In this document: one piece after another, positions 12,694-23,280 of the stretch
Numbering within the stretch: position 1 is the first letter of the stretch
How the letters are laid out: every line of letters starts with the position of its first letter
Assembly: GCF_037126465.1 (NCBI RefSeq)
Contig: NC_088202.1
Coordinates: 30,488,213 to 30,552,212 of the forward strand
Source: Ornithodoros turicata
Lineage: Eukaryota; Arthropoda; Arachnida; Ixodida; Argasidae
Direction of reading: 5' to 3'
Length of the DNA: 64,000 bases
Notes under the pieces: generated by a model
The model's database searches: none
The model's input: only the letters and a program-made list of their open reading frames with translations
What the model was told of the DNA's origin: nothing
Made by a program: the position numbers and the translations under genes

Positions 12694-12957
12694 GGAATAC
12701 GCCGTTGTATTGCGATGTTAAGAATCGTCCAAAGTCCTAAACGAAACACGAAGTGCGACTATGTCACAGTGGCGGAGTTTATCGACGTCCCCAGTCAGCT
12801 TGGAGGCCTCCCGTATCTTTTCCTACCGAGAACTGAGCCTATCTCAGCTGGTACCTATTATTCACGTATCTATAGGGCTCTTACTAATCATATACCATCA
12901 TCGTTTAGCGCAGAAGACCACGAGAAAGAAGAAACTGTAGGCACGTGCTCAATGTCG

Positions 12958-13028
12958 CTCGTCGTATGGCGGGCTAGAAGGCCCTCTAAGGCATTCTAAG
13001 AAGGCATTCTAGCCCGCCATACTCGTCG
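12958..13028. repeat. 57-bp micro-hairpin with 7-bp direct flanks
   Basis: The direct repeat CTCGTCG (12958-12964 and 13022-13028) flanks a 57-bp insert whose ends TATGGCGGGCTAGAA are perfectly inverted. The middle repeats GGCATTCTA. It is either a very small MITE with a 7-bp duplication or a product of template switching. Confidence 0.65.
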
Positions 13029-14112
13029 TGTTGTACAAATCAGTAACGAAAACTAACGCACAAATCGCTATTTGTTATTGTTTTTGCTTGTTTATGCTTC
13101 TTGTAAATCTACTCCCAATTATTAATGATTGTTTACCAACGTCGTGCTATAGCTGCCATACAACTGACAGGGATTGGTAGCGTGCGCGCAGCATTGCACT
13201 CGCGCACGTCAAGTCAGCCGGCTGCGAGCGGCGCGGCGATCGCACCCGGAAATGGCTCCATGCTGTTTAGTCATAAAGGGGCACTAAAACGCAGAAACAA
13301 GTTGTTCTCAAACGAAAGTTGGAGTCTCAATAGGATCTATGCAACCAAAAATATTTCACTTAGCGCTACTCTATGTCACGAAAACGTTGCCCAAACATGC
13401 ACGAAAAACGCCATCGGCGGCGGCGACCAATTGGATCGACAAGAAGCAGAAACGGCGGCAGCTAACAAAACATGCGCTTGTAAGCCTATTCTGCGTCCGT
13501 ACGCTTCGAACCTAGTCCATCGGCAGTCTTGTGCACATGAGCGGCATCATGCGGTAACATTAGTGAAAAATGTTCCCATGCAACAAATAATGCGTAAACC
13601 TCTCCAGAAGCTGCCAATGGCTGAAACGATTTCGCAGCATAGGTCGCGTGATTTCTTTAAAGCGAGACGAATCCACAATGGCGCACGTACATTGGACTGT
13701 TCAACTTCCCGTAACGCGAAGTGAAGCGTTGACCGCGGAGTGCTGCAGAAGCAACAGTTCGGTACGATATTGATTGCAGCTTCGGAACTGAGTGCAAATT
13801 TGTACTTGTATCAGGGACTCGGGAAGCAACACAGTCTAAGTTGAAATGAACCTGCGGTGGGTATTTACTGCCCCGGCCTACTAAACACTGGAAAGTGAAT
13901 ACAAACACAGTTGATGTCAACTTGGCCCAGAGTATCCCTCTTTCTTATTTATTAAATAAGGTACGTACGCATTTCACAGCTCACGTTACAGAATTTCCCA
14001 CTAAAGCCCGGCGGATTCAGAGAGACCAGCGATGTGAACAACGTCTATGGCTGTCCAAGATGATCACACGGAAGACTTGAAAGCAGCACTCGCCCGATCC
14101 TTGCGTTAAGCA
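13029..14112. other. No supported feature
   Basis: An open frame of 199 codons occupies 13125-13724 on the + strand, but it has no recognisable domain, motif or start context. Nothing else is supported. Confidence 0.5.
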
Positions 14113-14123
14113 GATTATGCGAA

Positions 14124-14169
14124 CAACAACAACAAGAGCAATAGATGATGACGATGAGATGGAGTGTTT
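14124..14169 (-). mobile_element. 46-bp LINE-tail insertion with 11-bp TSD
   Basis: The direct repeat GATTATGCGAA (14113-14123 and 14170-14180) flanks 46 bp that on the minus strand end in TTGTTGTTGTTG preceded by CATCGTCATCATC, the tail style of LINE families A and B. This is an extremely short target-primed insertion. Confidence 0.7.
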
Positions 14170-14180
14170 GATTATGCGAA

Positions 14181-16262
14181 GCCAGGTATCGAAACCAGGG
14201 CAAGACGAGATCATAATAAGATTTACTTTCGTGCGCGGTAACTCGCGTACGGAGACTCAAATAAATTATGTCACTCTCAGCAGGTGTGATGGGCAATAAT
14301 ATTGTGTCTCTTCCTGGTTGACCGCTTAAATTCACACACAGAGAAAATATGAACAGTAATAATAACAATAGACAGGTTATTCAAACACGGCTTATGAATT
14401 CGACCTCCTGCTTGATGAATCTAACACTTTATTACTTATCTTAGTGTGTGTGTGCGCGTGCCTGTGCATGATTACGAACATCACAAAGGTGCGTGTGGGA
14501 ATTGTGTAGATCCTGCGGCACCAGACGGTAAGCATATCTCTACAGCCCGTGAATTATTAAAAATTACTAGACACGAGTCCCGATTACTAATTACAAGCAG
14601 AAAAGTTTGCAAACAATGAAAGAAATCCAGTTGCTCTTCTTGTTTTTGCTTCCCTCTTCTAAAACTGTCCTTGCACGTATCATCCATATACACTGCCTCG
14701 CCTGGTAAGACCTTATCTGGGCCCTATAACACGCAATAGCGACAAGATATCGTCTGCTCCAAAAACCACACCCAGATACTCACTACTGCTGCATCTTGTT
14801 CTACGGGGTTTCTCCTGCATTTCCAACGCACTAATAACCAGTATTTTTCTCGACCTGCAACCTCCCATCTCTCGGTCGTTCATCCTAAAATATCCAATTG
14901 GAACTCCTCGCACGCTAAAGACATCGATAACTCTTTGAATAATGGCTGCCCCTTAAATCTCTCCGCGTACAAGTAAATCCCGTAACCTCGACAATTTCAA
15001 CCTCCACCTATCTGAAAATCTAACCGATGGGTTGCATTTCACCACGTCGTTAGTTCCTAGGTCTTTCTTCCTAATGAAGATGCATCTATCGTTCTCGTTT
15101 CGCAAATGATAGCGGTGGACGTATGTTCTGGTCGCGTTCCTCCTGCTATATTAATACTGCTCGCTCGCACAGCCATGAGAGCACGGAAAGGTGTATCACT
15201 GCGCGTGATAAGCCTCATGATAAATAGCCCAGATCGTGAGCGGTGCGTGGGCATAAACGATCTCTCCTGTAATTTATAAAGTTGTCTCGTCGTGGTGCTC
15301 TACGTGTAATGGAAAGAGTAGATCAGAAACATGCAAACGGTACGATAAGCGCAACGATTTCTTGTTGTACAAGATCACTGATCTAGAGTGCACGCCCGGT
15401 GATGTGTGGGCGGTCGAAGCGTTGTTTTATTCTGTACGAATGCGATCGCGATCGGTGTGGAAGCTTTCGAAGTAACGCAGGGCGGTATCGTTGCTTTGTC
15501 TGTGCCATGTTTGGGAAGAGAATCAAGATCGAGGTTTACATCCTTATGGATTGGATGCGGGTACCTGTACTATGTAAGCCAACGACGATTGTTTAAAAGG
15601 CGAGACAGATTCTGCATCCAAAGGTAACAATATGGAACCCAGAACGGCGGAGGCGGTTGCCCATGTGAACTATTTTCGACGACTTTTGCAGGGTAGCCTG
15701 TTGATAGCGATATTATTTCGTAGAAAATGGAAAGATTTCCTTGCTCCGTCAAAAAAAGAAAAAAAGGCGAAAGCGAACATGATATTAATCTGATTGTAAC
15801 AACTACACAAAAATATGCCCCATAACAAGGACTTGGAAGGAAAACATTGCAAGACAGCATCAAACATAGTGTTTTTTTTTTTCGCTTTTGGACTTGTTTT
15901 AAAATGTTATTCGTTCGTACCTTAAGGGGTAAGTCCCCCCAAAGTACATAGTGCTTTGACCAGTAACGCTGCAGTCAAGGGCTTTCATGAGCGGCACTAT
16001 TTTTAAGCGAGAGCTCTCAACATTATTATTTTCGCATAAGCAAATGGAAAACGCGTATTAAGCCTGTAGGATACCCGTTAATGTCTTGAATACCCTTCTT
16101 CAAGCCACACCGCTGTGACAGATATATCGTCAGCCTCGGTGGGTGGTAGGGCAAGGGCGGGTTGTGAGGTTCAAGTGTTGTGTCCGTTCTTCTCTGTATT
16201 CCATTGGACTGATGTACTACTACGTTATTAAAGAAATGTGCCTCCCGTCTCGATTGTGTTTC
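14181..16262. other. No supported feature
   Basis: Nothing supported. Only short overlapping open frames without motifs. Confidence 0.5.
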
Positions 16263-16499
16263 AGAGCGCGGCTTTTCGTGCAAATGCATGTTTTTTTTTT
16301 CTCGATATGGTTTCGCATCTGAACCATGAAGAAACACTTTTGGTCTTGGTTTGAGACCGATCAACAACAACAATAAATGAGGAAGCGATGATGACATGGG
16401 ATGTTTCCCCGTGGTAGCCACAGGACCCTACCCCACTTCACAGTGGTTAATATGGGAAGATGAATTATGATAAAAGTGAAGCGACGACAGACTGTCGGA

Positions 16500-16756
16500 G
16501 TTCTGTTTATAGCTCTTCGAGGAGTCCAGTGTCTTGCATAAAAGCAAAAAGGGAGCGAGGAGCCCGGCACTGATGCTCAGGGGAGCTCCATGGGCCAAGT
16601 ACTTTGGACAAGCTGAATGGTCTATGGTCAAGGAGTTCAAGCTGGCGTCGAAACACCCGGCGTTCACACGTGTACCGGTCACAGTCCTCGATGATATGGA
16701 GGATCGTAGCTGGAGTGTGGCAAGCTAGGGACAGCGCCGTGTTACTGTAACCGAGC
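16500..16756 (-). pseudogene. LINE B ORF2 C-terminus, beyond the TTAA insertion
   Basis: Reading on the minus strand from 16756, the frame continues the interrupted protein: ALSLACHTPATILHIIEDC followed by DRY, where the H-x4-C spacing matches the zinc-binding end of LINE A (EHILLHC at 44.7 kb). It then gives LLDHRPFSLSKVLGPW, also parallel to LINE A (DSRPFSLPKLLGPW), and ends near 16500. This supports one original protein split by the MITE at 16757-17379. Confidence 0.75.
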
Positions 16757-17379
16757 TTAAAGGGACTATGAAATTTCCCGAACCCCCATACTTTTTTTCG
16801 ATGGAAACTGTTCTTCCCGCAGAGAAACTAATATGACACAAATTTTTCCGGACGAAATCGCTTCACTCTGCGAGGAGCGCGCGCTGGAAATGTCTCTTCC
16901 GCGTTCCTCCTCTCCCGCGCATATTTCCCTGTCCATGGTGTAACTGTACGGACCACACTTCGGTTCCCCGTTACGTCACCGGTGTTGCACAATGGCAAGT
17001 AATGCCGCGAGCTCGCGCTGTGGCTGCCGCCACTGCCGAAATCTGCCGATCGCGCGAAAGCTGCTGTCATGGAGATTTCCACTCCCGATGAACGCATACG
17101 CGGGATCCTACGGCGCATGCTCCTGGCGGGATTCCTCGGCTCGGCAACACGTCACGATGACGTGTTGCTGAGCCGGCCGTGGTCGCGTCAAGTTGCCCGT
17201 TGTGTCTCCGCTCGGCAGCTCGCCGCGGCGCGGCGCCAGCTGTCCTCCCTTTGCCGCTCCGTTTAAATTCGCTCCCGAGAAATCCGCTCGCACGACGAGA
17301 GTAAAATTTCGGTTCTAGACTCAGAAAAATGTCTTCTTTCGAACGAAACGAAGAAAAAATCGTTTCATAGTCCCTTTAA
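16757..17379. mobile_element. TTAA-flanked MITE inside LINE B
   Basis: The ends are TTAAAGGGACTATGAAATTT and, inverted, TTAAAGGGACTATGAAACGA, each including the TTAA target. The 623-bp body is GC-rich and non-coding. The LINE reading frame resumes on both sides, so it inserted after the LINE. It shares only TTAAAGGGAC with the MITE at 12046. Confidence 0.85.
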
Positions 17380-18684
17380 CACGGAACACAGGGGTGAAGG
17401 CGACGTTGAGTCGTAGACGCCGCAGGAGTAAAGGTGCGAGGGAAGCCACCTGGCATCCTAAATGATAATGACGGGTCCACTGCATGGAGGAGCGACCATT
17501 GAGTGATGTCATGGAGCCATTACTGGCGGGACAAGGATGACACCAACGCAGACAAGTAGAAACGCCTATCTCCGTTGGAGAGGATAATGGGCACGGCCCT
17601 GGAGATACGGTGGGCCGCAGCAGCCGCTAAATCTGCCTCTTCGTTGCCCTGAATGCCAGTGTGGCCGGGGTCCCACTGTAGGGTCACCCGGTGTCCCTGT
17701 TCGCCGAGAACCTTGAACCGTGTCAGGATACTAACTAGCACCTGTGGCCAAGGAGCCGCGGATGCCCATGATTCCTACACATTGCAGGGCATATTTTGAG
17801 TCAATGTATATCACCCAGGAGCGAGGAGGGTAGTTGGAGACAGTCTTTAGAGATAGCAAGATGGCATACAGCTCCGCATAGGTCGACGAAGTGCGATGTG
17901 ACAGGCGAAACTCACAGGATAGTGACTCCTCCGGTATGACAAAGGCAGCGGAGGAGCCAGCCGACGTAGACGAACCATCTGTGAACACAGCCGTGCTGCC
18001 TCTGTACTTTGTATCCATCATTTCCAAAGTAGATTGCTTGAGAACCGGAACGGGGATCTGGCTTTTCGGCCCCAAGAGGCCAGGGATGTGTTTCGAGAGG
18101 GATGGGCTCGGCAGTGTCCATGGTGTCACCGAAGGGGCGGTCGGGGCAACAGTAATGCCAGGGATGTTTCCAGATGCTTCTATAAAACATAGCGAGAGTT
18201 TACTTTTCTTCCGCCTGCGTAGCTTTTGAACCAGAGGATGGCGCCGGTGGTGAGCGAGCAACTGTAAGTAGTGTCGGATGGTTTCTCTTCGACGGAGGAC
18301 ATCGATAGGTATTTCTTCGGCGTCGGCGATCACCATCCACGTCTCAGCGCTGCGCGAGACACCAAGGCACGTCCGCAGGCTGCGTGCCAGTGTACACCGA
18401 AGCTTGTGTTCAGACGTGGCTGGTATACCGTGCAATACGGGCAAGTTGTATAGCAGGGAGCCGCAAACCAGAGTTTTGTGGAGCACAAGAAGATCCCGCT
18501 CAGTGCAGCCCCAGCGCACGCCGCCAAAGTGGCGAATCACATTCCCCCAGCGCTGAGGCTTTGAGATGATGAAGTAAATGTGCCTTCTCCACGAGAGGTT
18601 GTGGTCCAGGATAACACCCAGGAACCTGTGAAACTTGACTTGTATGAGGGGGCAGTCGCCAATCCGAAGTTGGAACCTCCGCAT
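17380..18684 (-). pseudogene. LINE B ORF2 remnant: RT thumb, RNase H, C-terminal domain
   Basis: The longest frame (18684-17731) begins in the RT thumb (residues about 18-40, FHRFLGVILDHNLSWRRH), continues through a connector (LRTCLGVSRSAETWM) and enters RNase HI with FTDGSSTSAGSSAAFV (near 17985), the AELYA glutamate (near 17870) and YIDSKYALQ (near 17800). A frameshift near 17740 moves to the frame with WDPGHTGIQGNEEADLA (near 17660), the histidine/aspartate end of RNase H. Another shift near 17510 leads to LRLNVAFTPVF. The domain order fits RNase-H-bearing non-LTR elements (I/R1/LOA/Jockey grade). The endonuclease and RT palm are missing through 5' truncation. Confidence 0.85.
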
Positions 18685-18952
18685 CTCACTTCGAGTAAAA
18701 GGAACCGATCAGAAGTGTTCTATGGTGCATAAAAATGCATGTTTTGCACGTTGTGGCATATTTCGCATGAAAGTGCATGAAAAGTGCATATTTAGCACAT
18801 TTTTAGGTGCGAGAGCTTACTTCTTCGTTTTTCATGGGTGGTTTTACTGGTTTCCGGACGGCGTTGGGTCGTCTTTCGCGAAAATTCTGGTCGGAATCGA
18901 GCATTTTCCATGTTTCGGTGGGGTGAAGAGTGGTGTTCAGCCCGTACTCTGG

Positions 18953-19288
18953 CTCCGGGCCTAATTTTCAAGCCCATGCCCGGCCTGGGCCCGACGTCTT
19001 CTTACAGCCCGGGCCCTGCCCGAGCCCGACTCCGCCGGCCCGGGCCCAGCCCGTAACCGACTGTTTCCATGCTGAGGCCCGGTTCCGGTCCCAGCCCGCC
19101 TCCACTCTACTATATGTTCTCAAGACCCAAAGGCGTATCCTCCTGGGCCTCGAGAACATATAGAGCAGAGCCGGGCTAGGACCGGGCCTGAGCATGGAAA
19201 CAGTCGTGTACGGGCTGGGCTGTAAATCTATAGAAGACAGCGGGCCCGGGCCGGGCACGAGCGTGAAAATTAGGCCCGTGCAGTGCTC
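18953..19288. mobile_element. hAT-like palindromic element, GGGCCC word, TSD TACTCTGG
   Basis: The octamer TACTCTGG occurs at 18945-18952 and 19289-19296. The insert is a large imperfect palindrome: GGGCCTAATTTTCA near the left end and its complement TGAAAATTAGGCCC near the right, CCATGCT(G/C)AGGCCCGG in both halves, and a centre near 19135. GGGCCC/GGCCCG words are dense. In the related copy (about 51.03 kb, inverse strand) the sequence runs through this position without the insert, confirming the edges to within a few bases. Confidence 0.8.
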
Positions 19289-19390
19289 TACTCTGGCTGC
19301 TCCATCCTGCACTGCGTGCATGGTGGGTGGGCCTTATTCACCCTCGCTACATCCATTACGAAGACGGGCGGCGTTCGCATTTTAATCTCG

Positions 19391-20425
19391 GTGGGGGGGG
19401 GGGGGGGTATGTTTATTGAGAAAACAAAAAGCAAGGAAAGGTTAGTCAGGCAAAGACCGACTTGCTATTCCTTTCATAAAAAGGAACGAAAAAAAGGAAA
19501 GCGAACGAAAAGATAGAAAGAAAACGAAAAAAACAGGTAGAAAACGAGAAAAAGGAAAGAAAACGAAAACACACACGCACATACATACAGACAGATACAC
19601 AAAAGAGTCTTAGAGGCTGGTCGAGAGGCCGTGGCACGGAGAAAGCTCAGGAGGGGAGTCGTAACTGCCCCCTGATTGTGCTGGACCGGGCCGAGCAGGG
19701 TAGCCAAAGTGACGTTAGGGTAGCTGTCGCAAGTGGCGTTGGAGGACGTGTCTTTCTGAGAGGTACCGGTTACAGGATAGGAGGTAGTGCTCGATGTCGA
19801 CTTCCACACAACAAGTTGTGCAATTGGGGGTGTTCGTCTGGCGCATTTTATACAGGGGTGAGGGTGTCCATGCAACATTCATTCCAAGACGGTGGAGGAG
19901 TGATTCTTCAGCTCTATTGTAGCGGCAGGCAATAGTGAAGTCCTGCATGGGGTTAATGAGACGTACGAAATGATGATATGAGGTAGAGTCCGCTCGGAAC
20001 TGCCGGGTACGGACACAACGCCACCGGCGAATGTGCAGGGAGCAGACAGAGATCGTTAGGGGTAGAGGGGTGGCAGGGAGAGCTCTGTTAGATGTTGCGT
20101 CTCTGGCTATGGTGTCTGCGCGGGTGTTACCAAGCAGGCCTACGTGCCCCTGGATCCATTGAAGCGTCACAGAATGGCCAGTTGCCGCAAGTTGTGTCTC
20201 AGAGCTTGTAGTATGAGCGTGTGGCGAGTGCATATGGTGCTGGAGCGAAACGAGAGCAGCAAGTCCAGCGAAGCCTTGCTGTCAGTCAGAAAGAACAACC
20301 CACTGTGCAGCCGGCAGACCGAGCATGTGCTGTAGAGCAGAGAGGATGCCGAGGAGTTCTGCTTCCATAGAAGACATTGGGTGTGGGAGGACAAAGGCTT
20401 GCAGAAAGTCACTATCAATGATATA
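19391..20425 (-). mobile_element. LINE family E, 5'-truncated, poly(C) 3' end
   Basis: On the minus strand it runs from RNase H through a C-terminal zinc-binding domain to a 3' UTR with AATAAACATA followed by about 16 C residues. Flanking host sequence resumes at about 20426 (ATCGGCATGATGCAG), which aligns with the reference copy. The target-site duplication is not clear. Confidence 0.75.
19715..20425 (-). pseudogene. LINE E ORF2 remnant: RNase H and C-terminal domain
   Basis: The first part (20425-20283) gives FLQAFVLPHPMSSMEAELLG, the glutamate segment of RNase HI, then QWVVLSDSKASLDLLL, the next aspartate, spread over two frames. From 20233 to 19715 one frame gives TLQWIQGHVGLLGNTRADTI, the terminal histidine-aspartate region, followed by about 60 residues and LHRLGMNVAWTPSPLYKMRQ. 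It ends with CTTCCVEVDIEHYLLSC, a C-x2-C-x8-H-x4-C arrangement like LINE A. At least one frameshift separates the halves. Same domain order as LINE B but clearly different in sequence. Confidence 0.8.
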
Positions 20426-20460
20426 AATCGGCATGATGCAGTGCCGAACGCAAAGCCATG

Positions 20461-20552
20461 ACGAAACAAGCCTGAGCATGGACAACACGAAAAACACGAA
20501 CAAATGTGTGTATTCGTGTTTTTCATATTGACCATGCACAGGCTTGTTTCGT
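20461..20552. repeat. Hairpin, 40-bp arms
   Basis: Arms 20461-20500 and 20513-20552 are inverted copies with about four mismatches; the outer 14 bp (ACGAAACAAGCCTG) match perfectly. The hairpin sits inside the TGCAT-word element where the related copy has no equivalent, so it is an added insertion or a local inverted duplication. Confidence 0.75.
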
Positions 20553-20960
20553 TATAGGATGCGTCCACCAGCTAGCCTGCGTTTACGCTATTTTATTAAT
20601 CACGAGCGCAAAGGCTTGAGCCCCATGATTTATACTTGTGGCGCAAGTATATTTCCTTGTGTGCTGCAGAATGAAGGCGGCTTTATTTTACCGTTATCAA
20701 TAATAAAAGACTCCCTTTTCTTAAATAGGTATTTGATGCATTGCTTTCATACCAAGAACAATGAAAATCATTGCATATATTGATGATTTTTACTGCATAT
20801 TTCGACGATTTTCGGTGCATAGTTGCATGCACATTTCATGAGTTTTATGTCCATATTTATGCGCGCTCTAAAATTTGAGTGCCATTGGGAAACGTGTAGA
20901 TGTGTAGAAAGTGAGTGCGCGTCCTTGTGTGCATGAGCGAGGCTTGGCCTATTAATAAGG

Positions 20961-21031
20961 AGGCAGTTAGCATGGTTTAATACCACCTCTGATAGGGATG
21001 CAGAGGATGTGGGTTCAACCCCTATACTGCT
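20961..21031 (+). tRNA. tRNA-like pseudogene or SINE head (Pol III boxes)
   Basis: About 71 bp that can fold as a degraded tRNA: acceptor-like AGGCAGT near ATACTGCT, TTAGCATGG where an A box would lie, anticodon stem TCTG/CAGA around the loop TAGGGAT, and T-loop GGGTTCAACCCC. The residue expected to be U33 is A, and the acceptor has a bulge, so a functional tRNA is unlikely. A tRNA-derived SINE head is the alternative. Confidence 0.4.
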
Positions 21032-21299
21032 CGCGTCGTCTCATCAGCCTTTGTTCTTTAATCGATGTCAGCGCGTTATTTCTCGAAGAAATGTATTTCC
21101 TAGAACTTTACACTGATTACAGGCCTGATACGAAGCTTTACATGCGTGCAAATATTTCATCACTGAAGCATGGTCCCTTTTGCCTTGTTCTTTGAACACT
21201 CTGATGACATAACCAACGGAGACAAGCAAACACCTCTTAAGCTAGCTTCTCCACTTCGCACCGTCGTCGTGCAGAGAAGTTGTCGTGAGCTAGTGATCA

Positions 21300-21390
21300 T
21301 AGATCATCACACACTGATTAGTAATTTGGAATTTGACGTCTCGAGAGCGCTATAACCCTGAGCTACTGCACCATTAGCCCATCTGTGGAT
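21300..21390 (-). other. A-box-like tRNA-related sequence
   Basis: On the minus strand GTAGCTCAGGGTTATAGCGC resembles a tRNA 5' half with an A box. No B box follows. It could be a truncated SINE head. Confidence 0.3.
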
Positions 21391-21782
21391 AGATAGATAG
21401 GCAGAAAAAGAAAGGTTTGTGGACTGCGAACAGGGTACTGTCAATTGTATTCCCATCTTGTGCGAGAGAATTTGCATCGAATAACCTAGGCGGTGCATCA
21501 ATATAAGATAACGTTGAACATAACTCCACATTAAAAGGTACCCCTTCTGGACATCTGGCTACACGATGCAGGGAATGTCGTTGTTTTCCGAACTTCGCAG
21601 AAACCGTGAAAATGCTGCATAAAACTGGAAATATCAAGAGGTTCCCGCTCCCCATGGTCTACATATTGCACGAAAGGAACGTCGAATGGCTCGAAAAGTA
21701 ATATATATATCATGCAGGAGGAGTGGAATTGGATTGCAAGCCCAGGCACACATATTCGCATGAAAACTACGAGAGAGTGCAG

Positions 21783-22095
21783 TCAATCAATCAATGCTTT
21801 CAATCTCGCCGGTCAGACAAGCTCTTTCACTCGGTTGCCAGCCTCCAACGTCACGTCAGCCGCCCAATGCCGTACGCCCCGCCGTACGGGGCGCTTTTTT
21901 TTTCTTTTTGTGCAGTCGCCTTCGCCATAACGGACAATTCTTGGCAGCCAATAAAAGTGTACGGCTGGTCTGACGTCACACCGTGTCGGAAGGAGGTGGA
22001 GATATCGCCGCGAGCACTTTTGGAAACTGATTTTCTCAGGAAATGTCACGCGGTACAGAAAATATATGTTCGAAGTATCTTCCATACTCTTTTAA
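21783..22095. mobile_element. TTAA element (family of 55800-57263), diverged copy
   Basis: It aligns with the element at 55800-57263 after removing the mariner there: CTCGCCGGTCAGACAAGCTC, TTGCCAGCCTCCAACGTCA, GGCAGCCAATAAAAGTG, TTTCTCAGGAAATG and CTTCCATACTCTTTTAA. The right edge is TTAA (22092-22095); the left edge is mutated (TCAA). This copy has no mariner, so it is an empty site. Confidence 0.65.
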
Positions 22096-22479
22096 CAGAG
22101 GTTCGATTTCCCTCTAACGCAACCGGTGGTCCATTTTTGGGGGTGCAGAAATTCGTTGTTGTTGGCAGTGCTCAAAGTATACCCTAACTTCTTAAAGCTT
22201 CCTAATAACACCACTATGAATTGCCCAAGTGATAGACTCCTAGATTTAGCGTACTATCTATTGGCTTATTTAACAATTAGACACTTATGTGAATTAGCGT
22301 GTCGGTTATACGCGGGTGCAAAGAAAAAAATAAGAAAGAACGTCGCATAAGTTTCCTTGAAGCGCTGCACACAAAATATCATTTAAAAAAAATCTACACT
22401 CCGATGAACAATAGAGCTAGCACCGTTGTTCGTTTCTGGTCATGTTCTGTTCCGTGTCTCTGCCTGTACAAAATATCTA

Positions 22480-23280
22480 TCGGGTGTCCCAACTTAGTCG
22501 GACCTGGCTTTCAAAAAAGACGAAGCGCTCTAAGCGGGCGAAACCAACTGGAAGTTGTTTATACCCGCATTCCCCGTTCACGAGTAATTTTTTCATTGCT
22601 CCCAATTAGTAAACTTATTTTGCATAATCCCTCAATCTGCAATTAACCTCTTAATTGTTGCTCTCGGAGCCTTTAAAAAAAGGTATTAATTGTACAGTTG
22701 CAAAGCATGGCGAAAAACATCTAACCAATGTGCTCCCGTCAACGTACTCTTTGCGTCTTTAGTCCGTCCAACTCCAACTACTCTTTGCGTGGGCTTATGT
22801 TCTCGCTAATAAAGAGCGCGCGAAATTCAAAATTTACCACGTGGCAACTTTCACGCTCGGCTCGTGTGCGCCTCGACCTCACTGCCACCAGGAGTACCGT
22901 GCTTAACTGACCTGTATAGCGCTGGCCTTGGAATAAACAGCCAGATGCTGACGCAATGGGCAACGAGGAACGAACTCGGCCCCCTTTTTTTTCACGATAA
23001 GAAAATAGAGAGGGAGATAAAATAACTGGGCATGAACACCTGAGGCAGAGCATGTTTCTTCCCATGCGGTACAGCTTTCCAATTTACACCTTTGCTACCA
23101 GAGCAGACTAATTAAAAACTTAATGGATTATTCAAAGTGAAGTGATCACTTAGGAGCAACGAAAAAAATACTCGTGAGCGTGGAATACGAGGGTAAACAA
23201 CTTCCAGTTGGTTTCGCCCGCGTAGAGCGCTTCGTATTGTTTTAAAGCCTGGTCCGACTTAGCTGGGCTGGGACACCCTG
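22480..23280. mobile_element. TA-flanked element with ~125-bp inverted arms
   Basis: TA dinucleotides flank both ends (22478-22479 and 23281-23282). The ends are TCGGGTGTCCCAACTTAGTC and, inverted, CAGGGTGTCCCAGCCCAGCT. The arms extend about 125 bp with moderate divergence and share GCGGGCGAAACCAACTGGAA. The interior is non-coding. TA target and CAGGGTGT ends fit a Tc1/mariner-class non-autonomous element. Confidence 0.8.

Larger units (their letters stand above)
16364..18703 (-). mobile_element. LINE family B, 5'-truncated, TSD ACCGATCA
   Basis: The octamer ACCGATCA occurs on both sides (16356-16363 and 18704-18711). On the minus strand the element runs from the RT thumb region through a connector, RNase H, a C-terminal domain and a 3' UTR ending CTCATTTATTGTTGTTGT. 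Frames change at least twice, so it is dead. It is interrupted at 16757-17379 by a TTAA MITE. The related copy at 50.6-51.4 kb lacks this insertion. Confidence 0.9.
16263..20882. mobile_element. hAT-like TGCAT-word element split by nested insertions
   Basis: Pieces at 16263-16363, 18704-18952, 19289-19390, ~20426-20460 and 20553-20882 align in order, in inverse orientation, with the element at 50565-51366. Shared landmarks are TGGTCTTGGTTTG, TTTTGCACGT, CGTCTTTCGCG versus CGTCTTTCACG, ACGAAGACGGGCGGCGT and TTTTACTGCATAT. TGCAT/GCATA words fill both ends. The outer boundary is set by alignment to that copy; no matching 8-bp duplication was found here. Removing the insertions leaves about 0.8 kb, the size of the reference copy. 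Confidence 0.7.

Noticed and set aside
13125..13724. 199-codon open frame on the + strand
   Set aside because: Longest frame in its region but no domain, biased composition or start context; overlapping frames are also open. Treated as chance.
18628..18730. Possible second LINE start near 18.7 kb
   Set aside because: The sequence after 18711 aligns with the host hAT-like element, so the LINE ends there.
21300..21390. Functional tRNA gene on the minus strand
   Set aside because: Only an A-box-like stretch is present; no B box and no cloverleaf.
21533..22095. TTAA at 21535 as left end of the TTAA element
   Set aside because: Alignment with 55800-57263 starts only at about 21783, so this earlier TTAA is probably coincidental.
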